Below the pieces are notes generated by a model. The model searched no databases. It worked only from the letters and a program-made list of their open reading frames with translations, and had not been told where the DNA came from. Source: Reichenbachiella faecimaris (GTDB taxonomy: Bacteria > Bacteroidota > Bacteroidia > Cytophagales > Cyclobacteriaceae). From it: DNA of 64,000 bases. The DNA lies in NCBI RefSeq assembly GCF_900176375.1, contig NZ_FWYF01000001.1, positions 1,808,449-1,872,448 of the forward strand, read 5' to 3'. Positions 36,498-45,655 of the stretch are shown here, piece after piece; position 1 is the stretch's first letter, and every line of letters begins with the position of its first letter. The translations under genes were made by a program, and so were the position numbers.

Positions 36498-37748
36498 TTA
36501 TTTGAAGACCAGTCTGTCTTTGTCTTCATAACCATCGTATGAAGAGACAACCACTTTTTCTCCAGGTTGCAAACCTTCGATTACTTCGTAGAATCTAGGG
36601 TTTTGACGTCCCAATCTTATGTTTCTTCTCGTAGCAAAGTCACCAGACTCGTCCACTACAAAGATCCAGTTACCGCCTGTGGTCTGATAGAAACTTCCTC
36701 TTGGGATTTGTACGGCCTCAATGTTTTCACTCAACTGCAATTTGATCTGCAATGTTTGGCCTCTTCTGATATCAGCTGGCAATTCATTCTCAAATTTTAA
36801 ATCCACAGAAAACAAACCATTGATGACCTCAGGGTATATTTTATAAATTTTGAGTTGATGTGTTTCTCCTGCGAAATCGAATGTACCTTCCAGTCCCTCG
36901 TATATTCTTGCTATATAGTGCTCATCGATAGTTGCTCTTACTTTGAATGCATCCAAATCATCTATCTGACCAATGTTTTGACCTGGCATGATGGACTCTC
37001 CTATTTCTACATTGACAGAAGACAAACTACCAGAGATTGGCGCCTTAATAAACAGGTTATCCAAGTTACCTTTGATCATTTCAAGGTTTCTTCGGGTTCT
37101 TTCAAGGGTTTCCGTGGTTTGTCTAATTTGATGCTCTGTAGATTTAGTATCAAACTTCTGAGATTCAATTTCAATCACTCGATTCGACACCAATCGGTCA
37201 TAGGCCCTTTTAAGATTTAAGTACTCTTGTTCTGAGATTACTTTTTCATCACGAAGTTTGGCTCCTCTTTCATAGGCATCCTTTGCTGCATCTATATCAT
37301 AATCGAGAGCAGTCAGTCTTCTTTTGAGTTCGAATTTGTTTCGCTCTAGCGACAATTTAGTATTGGCCAACTCATTGACCAATCTAAAAGTCTGAGTTTC
37401 TTCTCGTACAAAGTTTTGTACCAAGTTGTTGTTAGCCAGTTTCAAAATGGTATCTCCTTTGGTCACCATTTCACCACCCTCTAAGTATTTTCTCTCCACA
37501 TTTCCTCCTTCTATGGCATCCAGTCTAATGGTTTTGATAGGCATCACATTTCCATCTACGGGGATGAATTCCCTAAACTGCCCTTTCCTTACATCTGAAA
37601 TATTAATTTTCTCAGCGGACACATTGAGTTTTGAGCCCTTATCAGCAAAGATGAAGTTGTATAGTATAAAAGAGACAAACAGCGCACCGAATGAAATGGA
37701 TGAAATCTTCCCTACTGTCCATTTTTTCTTTTTAATCTTTTTATCCAT
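36498..37748 (-). CDS. HlyD/MacA-type periplasmic adaptor subunit
   Basis: The 416-residue membrane fusion protein has an N-terminal TM (about 15-32), a lipoyl half-motif, a long coiled coil with alternating charges (about 120-220), the second lipoyl half (IKAPISGSLSSVNVEIGESI) and C-terminal beta-barrel (RGQTLQIKLQL) plus membrane-proximal domain. It links the inner-membrane ABC transporter to TolC. First gene of the export operon, followed after 40 bp by the interrupted ATPase. Confidence 0.9.
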   Translation of the reverse strand: MDKKIKKKKWTVGKISSISFGALFVSFILYNFIFADKGSKLNVSAEKINISDVRKGQFREFIPVDGNVMPIKTIRLDAIEGGNVERKYLEGGEMVTKGDTILKLANNNLVQNFVREETQTFRLVNELANTKLSLERNKFELKRRLTALDYDIDAAKDAYERGAKLRDEKVISEQEYLNLKRAYDRLVSNRVIEIESQKFDTKSTEHQIRQTTETLERTRRNLEMIKGNLDNLFIKAPISGSLSSVNVEIGESIMPGQNIGQIDDLDAFKVRATIDEHYIARIYEGLEGTFDFAGETHQLKIYKIYPEVINGLFSVDLKFENELPADIRRGQTLQIKLQLSENIEAVQIPRGSFYQTTGGNWIFVVDESGDFATRRNIRLGRQNPRFYEVIEGLQPGEKVVVSSYDGYEDKDRLVFK

Positions 37749-37919
37749 TAGTTCATTATAATTTCAAGTTCGGTCAGGGTATGCCAAGAAGAGTGCCATA
37801 ATATTAGACGTTTGAATATCAGTAACTTACAAATATATGCTTGTCGTCTAGTTGACCAAACTTGTTCAGGTATGAAACAACAGGTGTTCGATTTTGACCA
37901 CTTTTTACTCTGGCAATAG

Positions 37920-38465
37920 TTAGAATGGCATGATGCCTAGGGAGAAGCCATAACTAGAGACTTCATACTTGTCGAGAGATAAAGAAGCGTTGAGATGGGT
38001 CATGGAAATGGTTTGGTATTGCAGGAAGGCGTCCACTATGAAACATTTCTTAGCTATGAAAAACTTATAGCCAATCCCATATCTATAGCCAGTAGCCAAT
38101 CTGAGTACATTTTTGATGAGTATAGAACCGTGCCCACGCCCCATGAGAAAAAGACTATTGTCCACTTTATTGAGATAGACACGCAAGGTCAAATCTACTG
38201 GCATCACTGACACATCTGGATTATTGTAGCGGGCAAACCCAATCCCTAATCCCGCTGTTGCATGTTTTTTGACAAAGAACACACCCAGTTCTGTATGTAC
38301 TTCTGAAAATGAAGAGCCTGATTGCCACTGGCTGTGCGTGCTAAAATTCACTACCCTATGGACATCCTTATTAATGCCTTGAGAAAATTGCGTGATATTG
38401 TACCAGCCTTTGTTTCTATATGGATCTTGGGCTTGGACTAAGCCTGTGCATAGTGGCAGTAGCAA
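37920..38465 (-). CDS. Outer-membrane beta-barrel protein
   Basis: The 181-residue exported protein has a cleavage site around VQAQ and the mature start DPYRNKGWYNITQFSQGIN, followed by amphipathic strands (GVFFVKKHATAGLGIGFARYNN, YGFSLGIMPF at the C-terminus). I do not recognise a family name. The available start is a TTG at 38465, leaving a short signal without basic n-region. Reading upstream to a CTG at 38499-38501 gives a far better signal (RTEIKTKIFILLLLPL), suggesting a CTG start or a mutated ATG. A broken paralogue lies directly upstream (38506-39038). Confidence 0.6.
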   Translation of the reverse strand: MLLPLCTGLVQAQDPYRNKGWYNITQFSQGINKDVHRVVNFSTHSQWQSGSSFSEVHTELGVFFVKKHATAGLGIGFARYNNPDVSVMPVDLTLRVYLNKVDNSLFLMGRGHGSILIKNVLRLATGYRYGIGYKFFIAKKCFIVDAFLQYQTISMTHLNASLSLDKYEVSSYGFSLGIMPF

Positions 38466-38505
38466 AAGAATAAAAATTTTAGTTTTGATTTCAGTACGCA
38501 GTTAA

Positions 38506-39038
38506 TTAAAAAATAATTCCAAGAGTGAAGCCTACACCCCGTAGCAAATAATTATCTTCTTCTAAGGACTTTCCTACCATACTGATATCAGCACTCATCA
38601 TAAGATTCTTTCGAGCTAAAAATTTATGCCCAACACCCACGCGCCCGCCATGACCGCTTGCTTAAGATGGCCCGATTTGAACCATAGGCCCCCAATCAAA
38701 CAAAAAGTAAGGTGACTGAGGACCCTTTACCAAATAATACCTCAAATCAGCATATAGTGGTGCAGTATTAAAACTCGGATTGCTATATCCATCCAATCCA
38801 AATCCAATCCAAATCCAATCCCAATAGATAATTTTTCAGGAACAATGAAATATCCGAATATTGTATTCAGACTAACTGCCCTGGGATTTTCCAAGTTTGA
38901 TTGGGCTACCCCTGTCACGTCATTCACTATTACATAAGTTAGCTGGGTAATGTTGAATAAAGCCTTATTATGCGCAATATCCTGGGCGCATAGGCATTGC
39001 ATTAAAAACAGCAAAATCGCTGTAAGGCTGATTCTCAT
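38506..39038 (-). pseudogene. Outer-membrane barrel paralogue inactivated by an 11-bp tandem duplication and a stop
   Basis: The N-terminus (signal ending LCAQ, then DIAHNKALFNITQLTYVIN) parallels the intact gene downstream. The frame breaks inside the 11-bp repeat AATCCAAATCC (plus strand, about 38791-38820). Removing one unit restores GIGFGLDGYSNPSFNTAPLYADLRYYL (read in pieces) in the correct frame. A second lesion, TAA at 38662-38664, lies downstream, after which the frame runs to a normal end (VGFTLGIIF, stop at 38506). Two lesions make this a true pseudogene rather than a sequencing slip. Confidence 0.75.
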
Positions 39039-39493
39039 AGCTTTGAAATTTAGATAAATGTATTGGAAGGGATAATAGGTTATTGTTGGGTTAGTTGGTT
39101 CTTGATAGAGTTAAATGACCAATTCTGGCAATTCGACACAATTATAATAATATTATCAAAAATAAAGAAAAGGGCACAAAAAAGGGTTCAAGACTCCTCC
39201 TGAACCCCAAGGTCAAAAACTCAAAATAAAAAGGACTAATCAAATCTTAATCCACAACAACAACACGAATATAAATACTCTATTCTTCAAATAAAAGAAC
39301 TGAGTTAAGTAATTCGATTATTTACCGTTATACACGAATAATTAGTCTCTCGCCTTCAAAAACATACTTTTCAATGAGCCGAAAATTTATATGGAATGAA
39401 CTTTGGTTCGATAATATCGTGTACCTGCCAGGATTGACATTTGTAAAAAAATTATTCCTATAGCCAACAAATTTTAATATAGATTTGTCTCTA
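39039..39493. other. AT-rich gene-free region
   Basis: No supported ORF. It has an AT-rich stretch near 39140-39165 and one hairpin GGGTTCA-N10-TGAACCC at 39184-39207. It should contain the promoter of the BatA-type gene, but no clean TAnnTTTG was found. Confidence 0.4.
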
Positions 39494-41476
39494 ATGAGCT
39501 TTACTTATCCGATTTTTTTGTGGGGACTCTCCGCACTAGCTATTCCGATCATCGTTCACCTATTCAATTTCAGAAAAGCCAAAAGGGTAAGTTTTTCTAA
39601 TGTCCGATTTTTAGAAAGCATCAAAAAGCAAAGCTCATCCAATCTCAGACTAAAACACTTGTTGATTTTACTTTGTCGACTAATTTTCGTCTTCTTTCTA
39701 ATACTCACTTTTGCACAACCTTTCATTCCTGGTGAGGAAGAAGGACTCAATAGTAGATCTGTGATGATATATCTGGACAACTCCAACAGTCTATCCAATG
39801 TCACAGAAAATGACATCACTGGCTTCAATGAGCTCCTGGATGTCACACAAAAGGTTGTTGGCTTGTATCCTCAAGAAACCAAATTCAACCTGATTACCAA
39901 TGACTTTCTTCCTGGTAGTAGCATCAGTCGCTCCCAAACAAAGACATTGGAGCTACTAACTGAAATTGAATATTCAAATCTTGCAAGAACTGGAAAAGAA
40001 GTGTTTGGCAAGCTTTTGTCTGATCCATCTGATGATTCTAAAGATATCTTTTTACTGACAGATTTCCAGCAATCGACCTTTGGGGCTTTTGAATCCATTG
40101 CTGATTCTGTGAATCAGTATCATTTGGTCACTACAAATTCATCCGAACATAGAAACATTTCTATTGATACACTTTTTCTTACCAACCCATTTTTGGTGCC
40201 AGATCAAAAGAACAGCGTCCAGGTGAGAGTAAGGAATCAGGGCGGGCTGGTTAACGACTTACAAGTCAAATTTTTTATCAATGAAAGGCAAAGTGGCACC
40301 ACCAGCATTGATATTGAACCAAATTCCAGCCAAACTGTGACTTTTGAGTTGACTGGTAGTTTGCAAAAAACCAATAAATGCATGATCAGTTTTGAGGATT
40401 TTCCGATCACTTTCGACAACGACTATTTCTTTACCCTAAATCAGGCCTCTAAAATAAATATTGTAGAAGTGACGGATCTATCTAATAGCCCAGTGAGTAA
40501 AGTGTATCAAAACAATGACCTGTTCAGTTTTACTTCTTTCCAATCCGAAAACATTTCTTACCCCACACTAGAAAAAGCAGATCTGATCATCATCAATGCC
40601 CTCAGGGTAATGGAGAATGGACTCAAGGCGCAGGTAGAAAAACAGCTCAGAGAAGGCAAATCTGTCATTTTCATCCCAAAAGGAGAAGAAGCCAGCGCCT
40701 ATCAGTTTGCCGGAATATTGGTAAAAAGAGATTCCTCTGCCATCAAAACCCCAATGGCTATTCCTGATTTAAAAAATCCATTTTTCGCGAATATTTTTGA
40801 ATCTATCAGCAGTGATACGCAAATGCCAGAGGTATCTGCCCTATACAACTGGAGTAGCAGTGAAGTCCCATTATTAAAAACCAAAACCAACCAGTCCTAT
40901 CTCAGTCACTTGTTCCAAAAAGGCAACTTGTACATGTTTTCAAGCCCATTCGCTTCAGCTTATACCAATTTACATCATCACGCGTTGTTTGTTCCTGTGA
41001 TGCACAGAATTGCCGAACTGAGCAGTACCAACAATCAGGCGCTGGCCTTTAGTGTAGACCATACCAACCTCACATTAGCTGTAGATAGTGTACCCAATGG
41101 TCAGCTATACAAACTAAAAAGAGAAGGTGTCGAGTTGATTCCCTCACAGCGAGTTTCTGCTAATGAATTAGTACTGGATATGCCAAAATATCTGTTGACA
41201 CCTGGCTACTACGACGTGATGCTGGGTGAAGAGTTGATGACAAGCATTGCCTTCAATCATTCCAAAAAAGAATCGAACCTGACTACCCTACCTATTGAAG
41301 AAATCCAATCCCGACTATCTGAAATCAGGCATTTGAATGTCTATCAGCCACAGGATGCAACCTCCTTTTCTGAAATAATGAAAGAAAAATATCACCAGCG
41401 AGATTTATGGAAATATACCTTAATTTTGTCCCTGATATTTCTTTTTGCTGAAAGTGTGCTACTAAGATTTTTATAA
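39494..41476 (+). CDS. BatA-type membrane protein with vWA-like domain
   Basis: About 660 residues from ATG 39494 (an in-frame TTG at 39485 is less likely). The N-terminus is the TIGR02226 double-TM domain: FLWGLSALAIPIIVHLFNFRKAKRVSFSNVRFL, then a second TM in LLCRLIFVFFLILTFAQPF. A von Willebrand-like domain (SVMIYLDNSNSL) and a long periplasmic part follow, ending in a C-terminal TM (TLILSLIFLFAESVLL). This family accompanies Bat/MoxR systems or stands alone in Bacteroidota; function is not defined. Its stop overlaps the next start by one base. Confidence 0.85.
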   Translation: MSFTYPIFLWGLSALAIPIIVHLFNFRKAKRVSFSNVRFLESIKKQSSSNLRLKHLLILLCRLIFVFFLILTFAQPFIPGEEEGLNSRSVMIYLDNSNSLSNVTENDITGFNELLDVTQKVVGLYPQETKFNLITNDFLPGSSISRSQTKTLELLTEIEYSNLARTGKEVFGKLLSDPSDDSKDIFLLTDFQQSTFGAFESIADSVNQYHLVTTNSSEHRNISIDTLFLTNPFLVPDQKNSVQVRVRNQGGLVNDLQVKFFINERQSGTTSIDIEPNSSQTVTFELTGSLQKTNKCMISFEDFPITFDNDYFFTLNQASKINIVEVTDLSNSPVSKVYQNNDLFSFTSFQSENISYPTLEKADLIIINALRVMENGLKAQVEKQLREGKSVIFIPKGEEASAYQFAGILVKRDSSAIKTPMAIPDLKNPFFANIFESISSDTQMPEVSALYNWSSSEVPLLKTKTNQSYLSHLFQKGNLYMFSSPFASAYTNLHHHALFVPVMHRIAELSSTNNQALAFSVDHTNLTLAVDSVPNGQLYKLKREGVELIPSQRVSANELVLDMPKYLLTPGYYDVMLGEELMTSIAFNHSKKESNLTTLPIEEIQSRLSEIRHLNVYQPQDATSFSEIMKEKYHQRDLWKYTLILSLIFLFAESVLLRFL

Positions 41477-42738
41477 TGAATATACTCCTCAGAGAAGCTA
41501 AAATCCTCGACCCTCAATCTCCGCATCACAACAAAGTAGTCAATATTCATATCAAGGATGGGCAAATCGCTGCCATCGACAAAAAAGAACATAAAGCCGA
41601 CACCATCATTGAGGCCAAAGGCCTGCTGCTTTCTGCAGGATGGTTCGACATGAAATCTCATTTTAATGATCCAGGCAACGAGCACAAAGAAGATCTGGCC
41701 AGTGGAGCAGCTGCAGCAGCAAAAGGTGGATTTACAGGAGTAGCCACACTACCCAACACTTCGCCTGTAGTACAAACCAAAGGAAACGTTGAATATGTCT
41801 TATCAAAATCAAAATCATATTTGATAGACATATACCCCATGGCCGCAGTCACGCTAGATACCAATGGCGAAGACTTGACGGAAATGTTAGACCTTCATGC
41901 GGCTGGAGCTGTTGCTTTTACGGACGGAGAAAAACCAATCTGGCATACGGACATGATGCTCAAATCATTGATTTATTTGCAAAAAATTGGCGGTCTGCTC
42001 ATCAACCAGGCTGAAGATCAGCTACTCACCAGGTTTGGTTCCATGAATGAAGGTACAGTCAGCACCATACTCGGGCTCAAAGGTATGCCTACTCTGGCAG
42101 AGCACTTGATGATCAAAAGAGATTTGGATCTCTTGAAATATGCAGGTGGTAAAATTCACTTCTCCAATATTTCTTCAAAAGAGAGTGTCAACTTGATTAA
42201 AAAAGCGAAGAAGAAAGGTTTGCAAGTAACGTGCGACGTGAGCATCCATCATCTGATCCACACTGACGAGGATTTAATGGGCTATGACTCCCACTACAAA
42301 ATCAACCCACCACTCAGAACTGAGAAGGATAGAAAGGCATTGATCAAAGGCCTTCAAGAAGGCGTAATCGATGTGATTGTGACTGCCCATACGCCTCAGG
42401 ATGAAGAAAACAAGAAACTGGAATTTGACTTGGCTGGATTTGGCATATCAGGTTTGCAAACCATGTTGCCTTCACTTTTAAAATTAGGAAAAGAGCTAGA
42501 ACCCTCCCTTTGGATAGAGAAGGTGACTACTAATCCAAGGTCAATCTTGAAGCTGGATCTCCCAACAATAAAAGAAAATCAAATTGCAAACCTCACACTA
42601 TTTGACCCTAAAGCCAAGTGGACACTCAATGATCAATCCAATAAATCCAAATCCAGAAACTCGCCTTTTTTCAATCAAGAACTGACAGGGAAAGTAAAGG
42701 CTGTATGTAACGGCGCTCAATTTCAAACCTTCGAATAA
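41476..42738 (+). CDS. Dihydroorotase-like amidohydrolase, catalytically degenerate
   Basis: The 420-residue protein aligns through its length with class I dihydroorotases, but the key residues are altered. The metal motif D-x-H-x-H reads DMKSH (first His replaced), the following R-E-P-G reads NDPG, the HCED-type ligand site reads NQAED, and the catalytic DHAP segment reads TAHTPQ. The IHFSNISS region keeps its His. It is thus probably not an active dihydroorotase; related inactive chains (PyrC') serve as structural partners of aspartate carbamoyltransferase. Most databases would label it pyrC. It overlaps the BatA-type gene by one base. Confidence 0.8.
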   Translation: MNILLREAKILDPQSPHHNKVVNIHIKDGQIAAIDKKEHKADTIIEAKGLLLSAGWFDMKSHFNDPGNEHKEDLASGAAAAAKGGFTGVATLPNTSPVVQTKGNVEYVLSKSKSYLIDIYPMAAVTLDTNGEDLTEMLDLHAAGAVAFTDGEKPIWHTDMMLKSLIYLQKIGGLLINQAEDQLLTRFGSMNEGTVSTILGLKGMPTLAEHLMIKRDLDLLKYAGGKIHFSNISSKESVNLIKKAKKKGLQVTCDVSIHHLIHTDEDLMGYDSHYKINPPLRTEKDRKALIKGLQEGVIDVIVTAHTPQDEENKKLEFDLAGFGISGLQTMLPSLLKLGKELEPSLWIEKVTTNPRSILKLDLPTIKENQIANLTLFDPKAKWTLNDQSNKSKSRNSPFFNQELTGKVKAVCNGAQFQTFE

Positions 42739-42743
42739 TTCAA

Positions 42744-43262
42744 ATGAAACCTCTATTCAAAGTCCCGTTTAAATTCGGACTGATTGGTGCAGCCATCAAT
42801 ATTGCCATGTTTTTTGTCTTGCACTGGACGGGTTCTAATCCGCTCATGGAAATGCGAGTCTTCGATTTCTTTATTATTCCCGTTTTTATCTTTTTTGGCA
42901 TCAAAGAATTCCGCGACACTTTCAATCAGGGATTGATGGAGTTTTGGCAAGGCATGACCGTAGGCTTCTTTATTTATGGAAGTATTGCCCTTTTGTATGC
43001 CGTCTTTTTATGGATGGCCTTGCAACTGGCAGACGTGGAGATGCTACAATCTTACATTACTGAAAGTCTGAATGTAATAAAAGAAAACAAAGACATACTA
43101 ACGGAGGAAATGGGTGCTGACAATTACCAATCATCATATAATGAGGTGAGTAAAACAACGGCCTTGGATATAGCTACTGACAGCTTAGTCAAAAAAGCAG
43201 GTATTGGATTTTTACTCACCAGCTTACTTTCGACGATCCTTAAAAAGCAACCAAAAAAATAA
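42744..43262 (+). CDS. DUF4199 membrane protein
   Basis: The 172-residue protein has three to four hydrophobic segments (FGLIGAAINIAMFFVLHW, FDFFIIPVFIFFGI, MTVGFFIYGSIALLYAVFLWM) and the family's KEFRDTFNQGLMEFWQG motif. DUF4199 proteins are Bacteroidota inner-membrane proteins of unknown role. A second member follows after 61 bp. Confidence 0.8.
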   Translation: MKPLFKVPFKFGLIGAAINIAMFFVLHWTGSNPLMEMRVFDFFIIPVFIFFGIKEFRDTFNQGLMEFWQGMTVGFFIYGSIALLYAVFLWMALQLADVEMLQSYITESLNVIKENKDILTEEMGADNYQSSYNEVSKTTALDIATDSLVKKAGIGFLLTSLLSTILKKQPKK

Positions 43263-43323
43263 TTAAACCAAGTCGCCATAATTTAGTTCGACTTTATTTT
43301 ATTTAACCATAAACTATAACCAA

Positions 43324-43863
43324 ATGGAATCTAAATCAAGCACTGAAGCCATCAAAGGCGGACTTATTGTTGGATTGGTCAGCATCATTTTGACCATGAT
43401 CGTCTATACCATAGACATTGGTCTCATGGTAGATTGGAAGTTTTCTCTGGGGTCTTTTGCACTTTCAATCTTCCTTTACTCATACATAGGAAAAAAATAT
43501 CGAGACGATCACACAGAAGGGTTTATCTCTTTCGGAGATGCATTCAAGTTTTTATTTATAGCAGGTATTATTGGCGCCATTATCAATGGTGTGTTTTCCA
43601 TTGTACTCTTCAACTTTATTGATCCCGAGCTACCAGAAATACTTACTGAGCAGGTGTTGAAAAACACGGAATCCATGATGGAAACTTTTGGTGCGCCTGC
43701 TGAGCAAATGGACGAAGCACTAGAGCAAATTGAAAAAGATATGGCAGGTAAATTTTCTGTAGGTGGTATATTGCAAGGCAGTTGGGCCTGGCTATTAGGT
43801 GCAGGTCTGATTGGATTAATTTGTGGAGCAATCATCAAAAAGAAAAGACCTGAATTCGAATAA
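43324..43863 (+). CDS. DUF4199 membrane protein, second copy
   Basis: The 179-residue protein parallels the previous gene: TM segments GGLIVGLVSIILTMIVYTI, FSLGSFALSIFLYSYIG and FLFIAGIIGAIINGVFSIVLF, with KKYRDDHTEGFISFGDAF as the family motif. A C-terminal TM ends AIIKKKRPEFE. Its stop overlaps the start of the glycosyltransferase, suggesting co-translation. Confidence 0.8.
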   Translation: MESKSSTEAIKGGLIVGLVSIILTMIVYTIDIGLMVDWKFSLGSFALSIFLYSYIGKKYRDDHTEGFISFGDAFKFLFIAGIIGAIINGVFSIVLFNFIDPELPEILTEQVLKNTESMMETFGAPAEQMDEALEQIEKDMAGKFSVGGILQGSWAWLLGAGLIGLICGAIIKKKRPEFE

Positions 43864-44834
43864 TGGCAGAATCTCTGGATATATCTGTAGTCATACCCCT
43901 TCTCAATGAAGAAGAGTCATTACCAGAACTCCATAACTGGATCGGCAAAGTGATGGAACAAAAAGGATTTCAATACGAAGTCCTTTTTGTGGATGACGGC
44001 AGCACGGATAAATCCTGGAATATCATTAGCGAACTGGCAGAAAGAGACAGCCACGTCAAAGGCATCAAATTCAATAGAAACTATGGTAAGTCAGCCGCAC
44101 TGAATACTGGTTTTAAAAATGTGAGTGGCCGCGTTGTCATTACCATGGATGCGGACTTGCAGGATAGTCCTGATGAAATTCCGGGCTTGTATGATCAGAT
44201 CATGAATGAAGGGTATGACTTGGTTTCTGGCTGGAAAAAGAAACGCTACGACCCGATCATGAAAACGATCCCGTCAAAATTTTTCAACTTTGTAGCAAGG
44301 AAATTTTCTGGCATCAAACTGCACGATTTCAACTGTGGGCTAAAAGCCTATAAAAAGGAGGTGGTCAAATCCATAGACGTTTATGGCGAGATGCACCGTT
44401 ATATTCCATTCTTAGCCAAAGGTCAAGGATTTGCAAAAATTGGAGAGCGTGTGGTTCAGCACCAGGCAAGAAAATATGGGGAGACCAAATTTGGCTTAGA
44501 ACGATTTATTTTTGGTTTCTTGGATTTACTTTCCATTTCCTTTGTGTCCAAATTCAAAAAACGACCCATGCACTTCTTTGGATCATTTGGGACACTGTCT
44601 TTCTTTTTTGGGACAATAATCACTTTTTGGGTGATAGGCAGAAAAATATATGAGGTACAGATGGGTCTTCCTGCTAGAGACGTAGTGGATCAGCCGCTGT
44701 TCTTCTTGGCTCTGGTGGCCGTCATTATAGGTGTGCAGCTTTTCTTGGCAGGATTCATTGGCGAGATGATGACGCAGTCTTCCACTCGAAAAAATGATTA
44801 CCTGGTAAGCAAGAAGATTGGGTTGAGGGATTAA
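43863..44834 (+). CDS. Family 2 glycosyltransferase (DPM1/GtrB-like)
   Basis: The 323-residue protein has an N-terminal GT-A domain: VVIPLLNEEESLPEL, the DDGSTD motif, GKSAALNTGFKN and DADLQDSPDEIP. Two C-terminal TM helices (about 235-258 and 275-305) fit polyprenyl-phosphate sugar transferases of the GtrB/DPM1 type, which make lipid-linked sugars at the inner membrane. The sugar is not known. It is the last gene of the BatA/DHOase-like/DUF4199 operon and overlaps the convergent methyltransferase by 4 bp. Confidence 0.88.
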   Translation: MAESLDISVVIPLLNEEESLPELHNWIGKVMEQKGFQYEVLFVDDGSTDKSWNIISELAERDSHVKGIKFNRNYGKSAALNTGFKNVSGRVVITMDADLQDSPDEIPGLYDQIMNEGYDLVSGWKKKRYDPIMKTIPSKFFNFVARKFSGIKLHDFNCGLKAYKKEVVKSIDVYGEMHRYIPFLAKGQGFAKIGERVVQHQARKYGETKFGLERFIFGFLDLLSISFVSKFKKRPMHFFGSFGTLSFFFGTIITFWVIGRKIYEVQMGLPARDVVDQPLFFLALVAVIIGVQLFLAGFIGEMMTQSSTRKNDYLVSKKIGLRD

Positions 44835-45598
44835 TTCTTCCTACACAAGTGAATAATCTCATCCTTGGGTAAAGCAAATCGAACTTGTTCGTCTAAGGAA
44901 AGTGAATTCACATAATCATCCTCCACTACGGTAAACCCAGCCTTTCGCAAACGTTCTGGGTAGTCTTTGCCATAGAGTCTCACATGATCATCTTGACCAA
45001 ATAGCTTTTCGCGCTCCTTAGGATCTGTGACGGTATCATCTTCAAATGTCACGTCTGGCACTGGATGAAAAATTGGAATTTGAATAATCGCCCAGCCTCC
45101 TGGCTTCAGGACGCGATAGATTTCTTTCATGGATTGAATGTCATCCACTACATGCTCCATCACGTGGTTGCAAAAAGCGACATCAAATCTATTGTCGTCA
45201 AATGGCATGTCGTGAATGTCCATTTTCACTTTAGCCAGTGGCGACTCCAAATCGGCCGTGATGTATTGATCGCCGTGAATTATTTCAAATCGTTTGATAA
45301 AGCAAATTTCAGGCGCGATGTGCAGTACCTCTTGACCAGGTTTGAAAAAGCTAGTTTTCTGTTTGAGATACAACCACATCAGTCTGTGACGTTCTAAAGC
45401 CAAACAATTTGGGCAAAGGGCATTGGCTCTGGCTACTCTTCCATAAGGAACGAATTTGGAAAAATGACTTTCACATACTGGGCACTCTACTTGATTGCCT
45501 TTATAAAATAAAGCCACCACCTTAAGTGCAACATGACTAAAAAGCTGTAGGTGTTTTCGCGGGATATGGCGGACAACAAAACTGATGATTCTCTTCAA
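44831..45598 (-). CDS. Class I SAM-dependent methyltransferase with zinc-ribbon N-terminus
   Basis: The 255-residue protein has a C-P-V-C ... C-P-N-C zinc-ribbon-like region (about 39-62) and a methyltransferase domain with VLHIAPEICF, DIHDMPFDDNRFDVAFCNHVMEHV and ILKPGGWAIIQIP-type motif (VLKPGGWAIIQIP). This layout resembles methyltransferases linked to surface polysaccharides. The start is TTG at 45598. A -7 element lies at 45618-45625. Substrate unknown. Confidence 0.75.
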   Translation of the reverse strand: MKRIISFVVRHIPRKHLQLFSHVALKVVALFYKGNQVECPVCESHFSKFVPYGRVARANALCPNCLALERHRLMWLYLKQKTSFFKPGQEVLHIAPEICFIKRFEIIHGDQYITADLESPLAKVKMDIHDMPFDDNRFDVAFCNHVMEHVVDDIQSMKEIYRVLKPGGWAIIQIPIFHPVPDVTFEDDTVTDPKEREKLFGQDDHVRLYGKDYPERLRKAGFTVVEDDYVNSLSLDEQVRFALPKDEIIHLCRKN

Positions 45599-45617
45599 AG
45601 CATTTGAAATTAAGGCG

Positions 45618-45625
45618 CAAATATA
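45618..45625 (-). promoter_or_regulatory. -7 promoter element of the methyltransferase gene
   Basis: CAAATATA (minus strand TATATTTG), 20 bp upstream of the TTG start. Confidence 0.5.
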
Positions 45626-45655
45626 ACGCTAGGCTCTAAGAAGGGAAGAAATCAC

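Noticed and set aside
38742-39038. Separate 98-residue exported protein
   Set aside because: It is the N-terminal part of a broken beta-barrel gene whose remaining part is readable after removing one 11-bp repeat unit.
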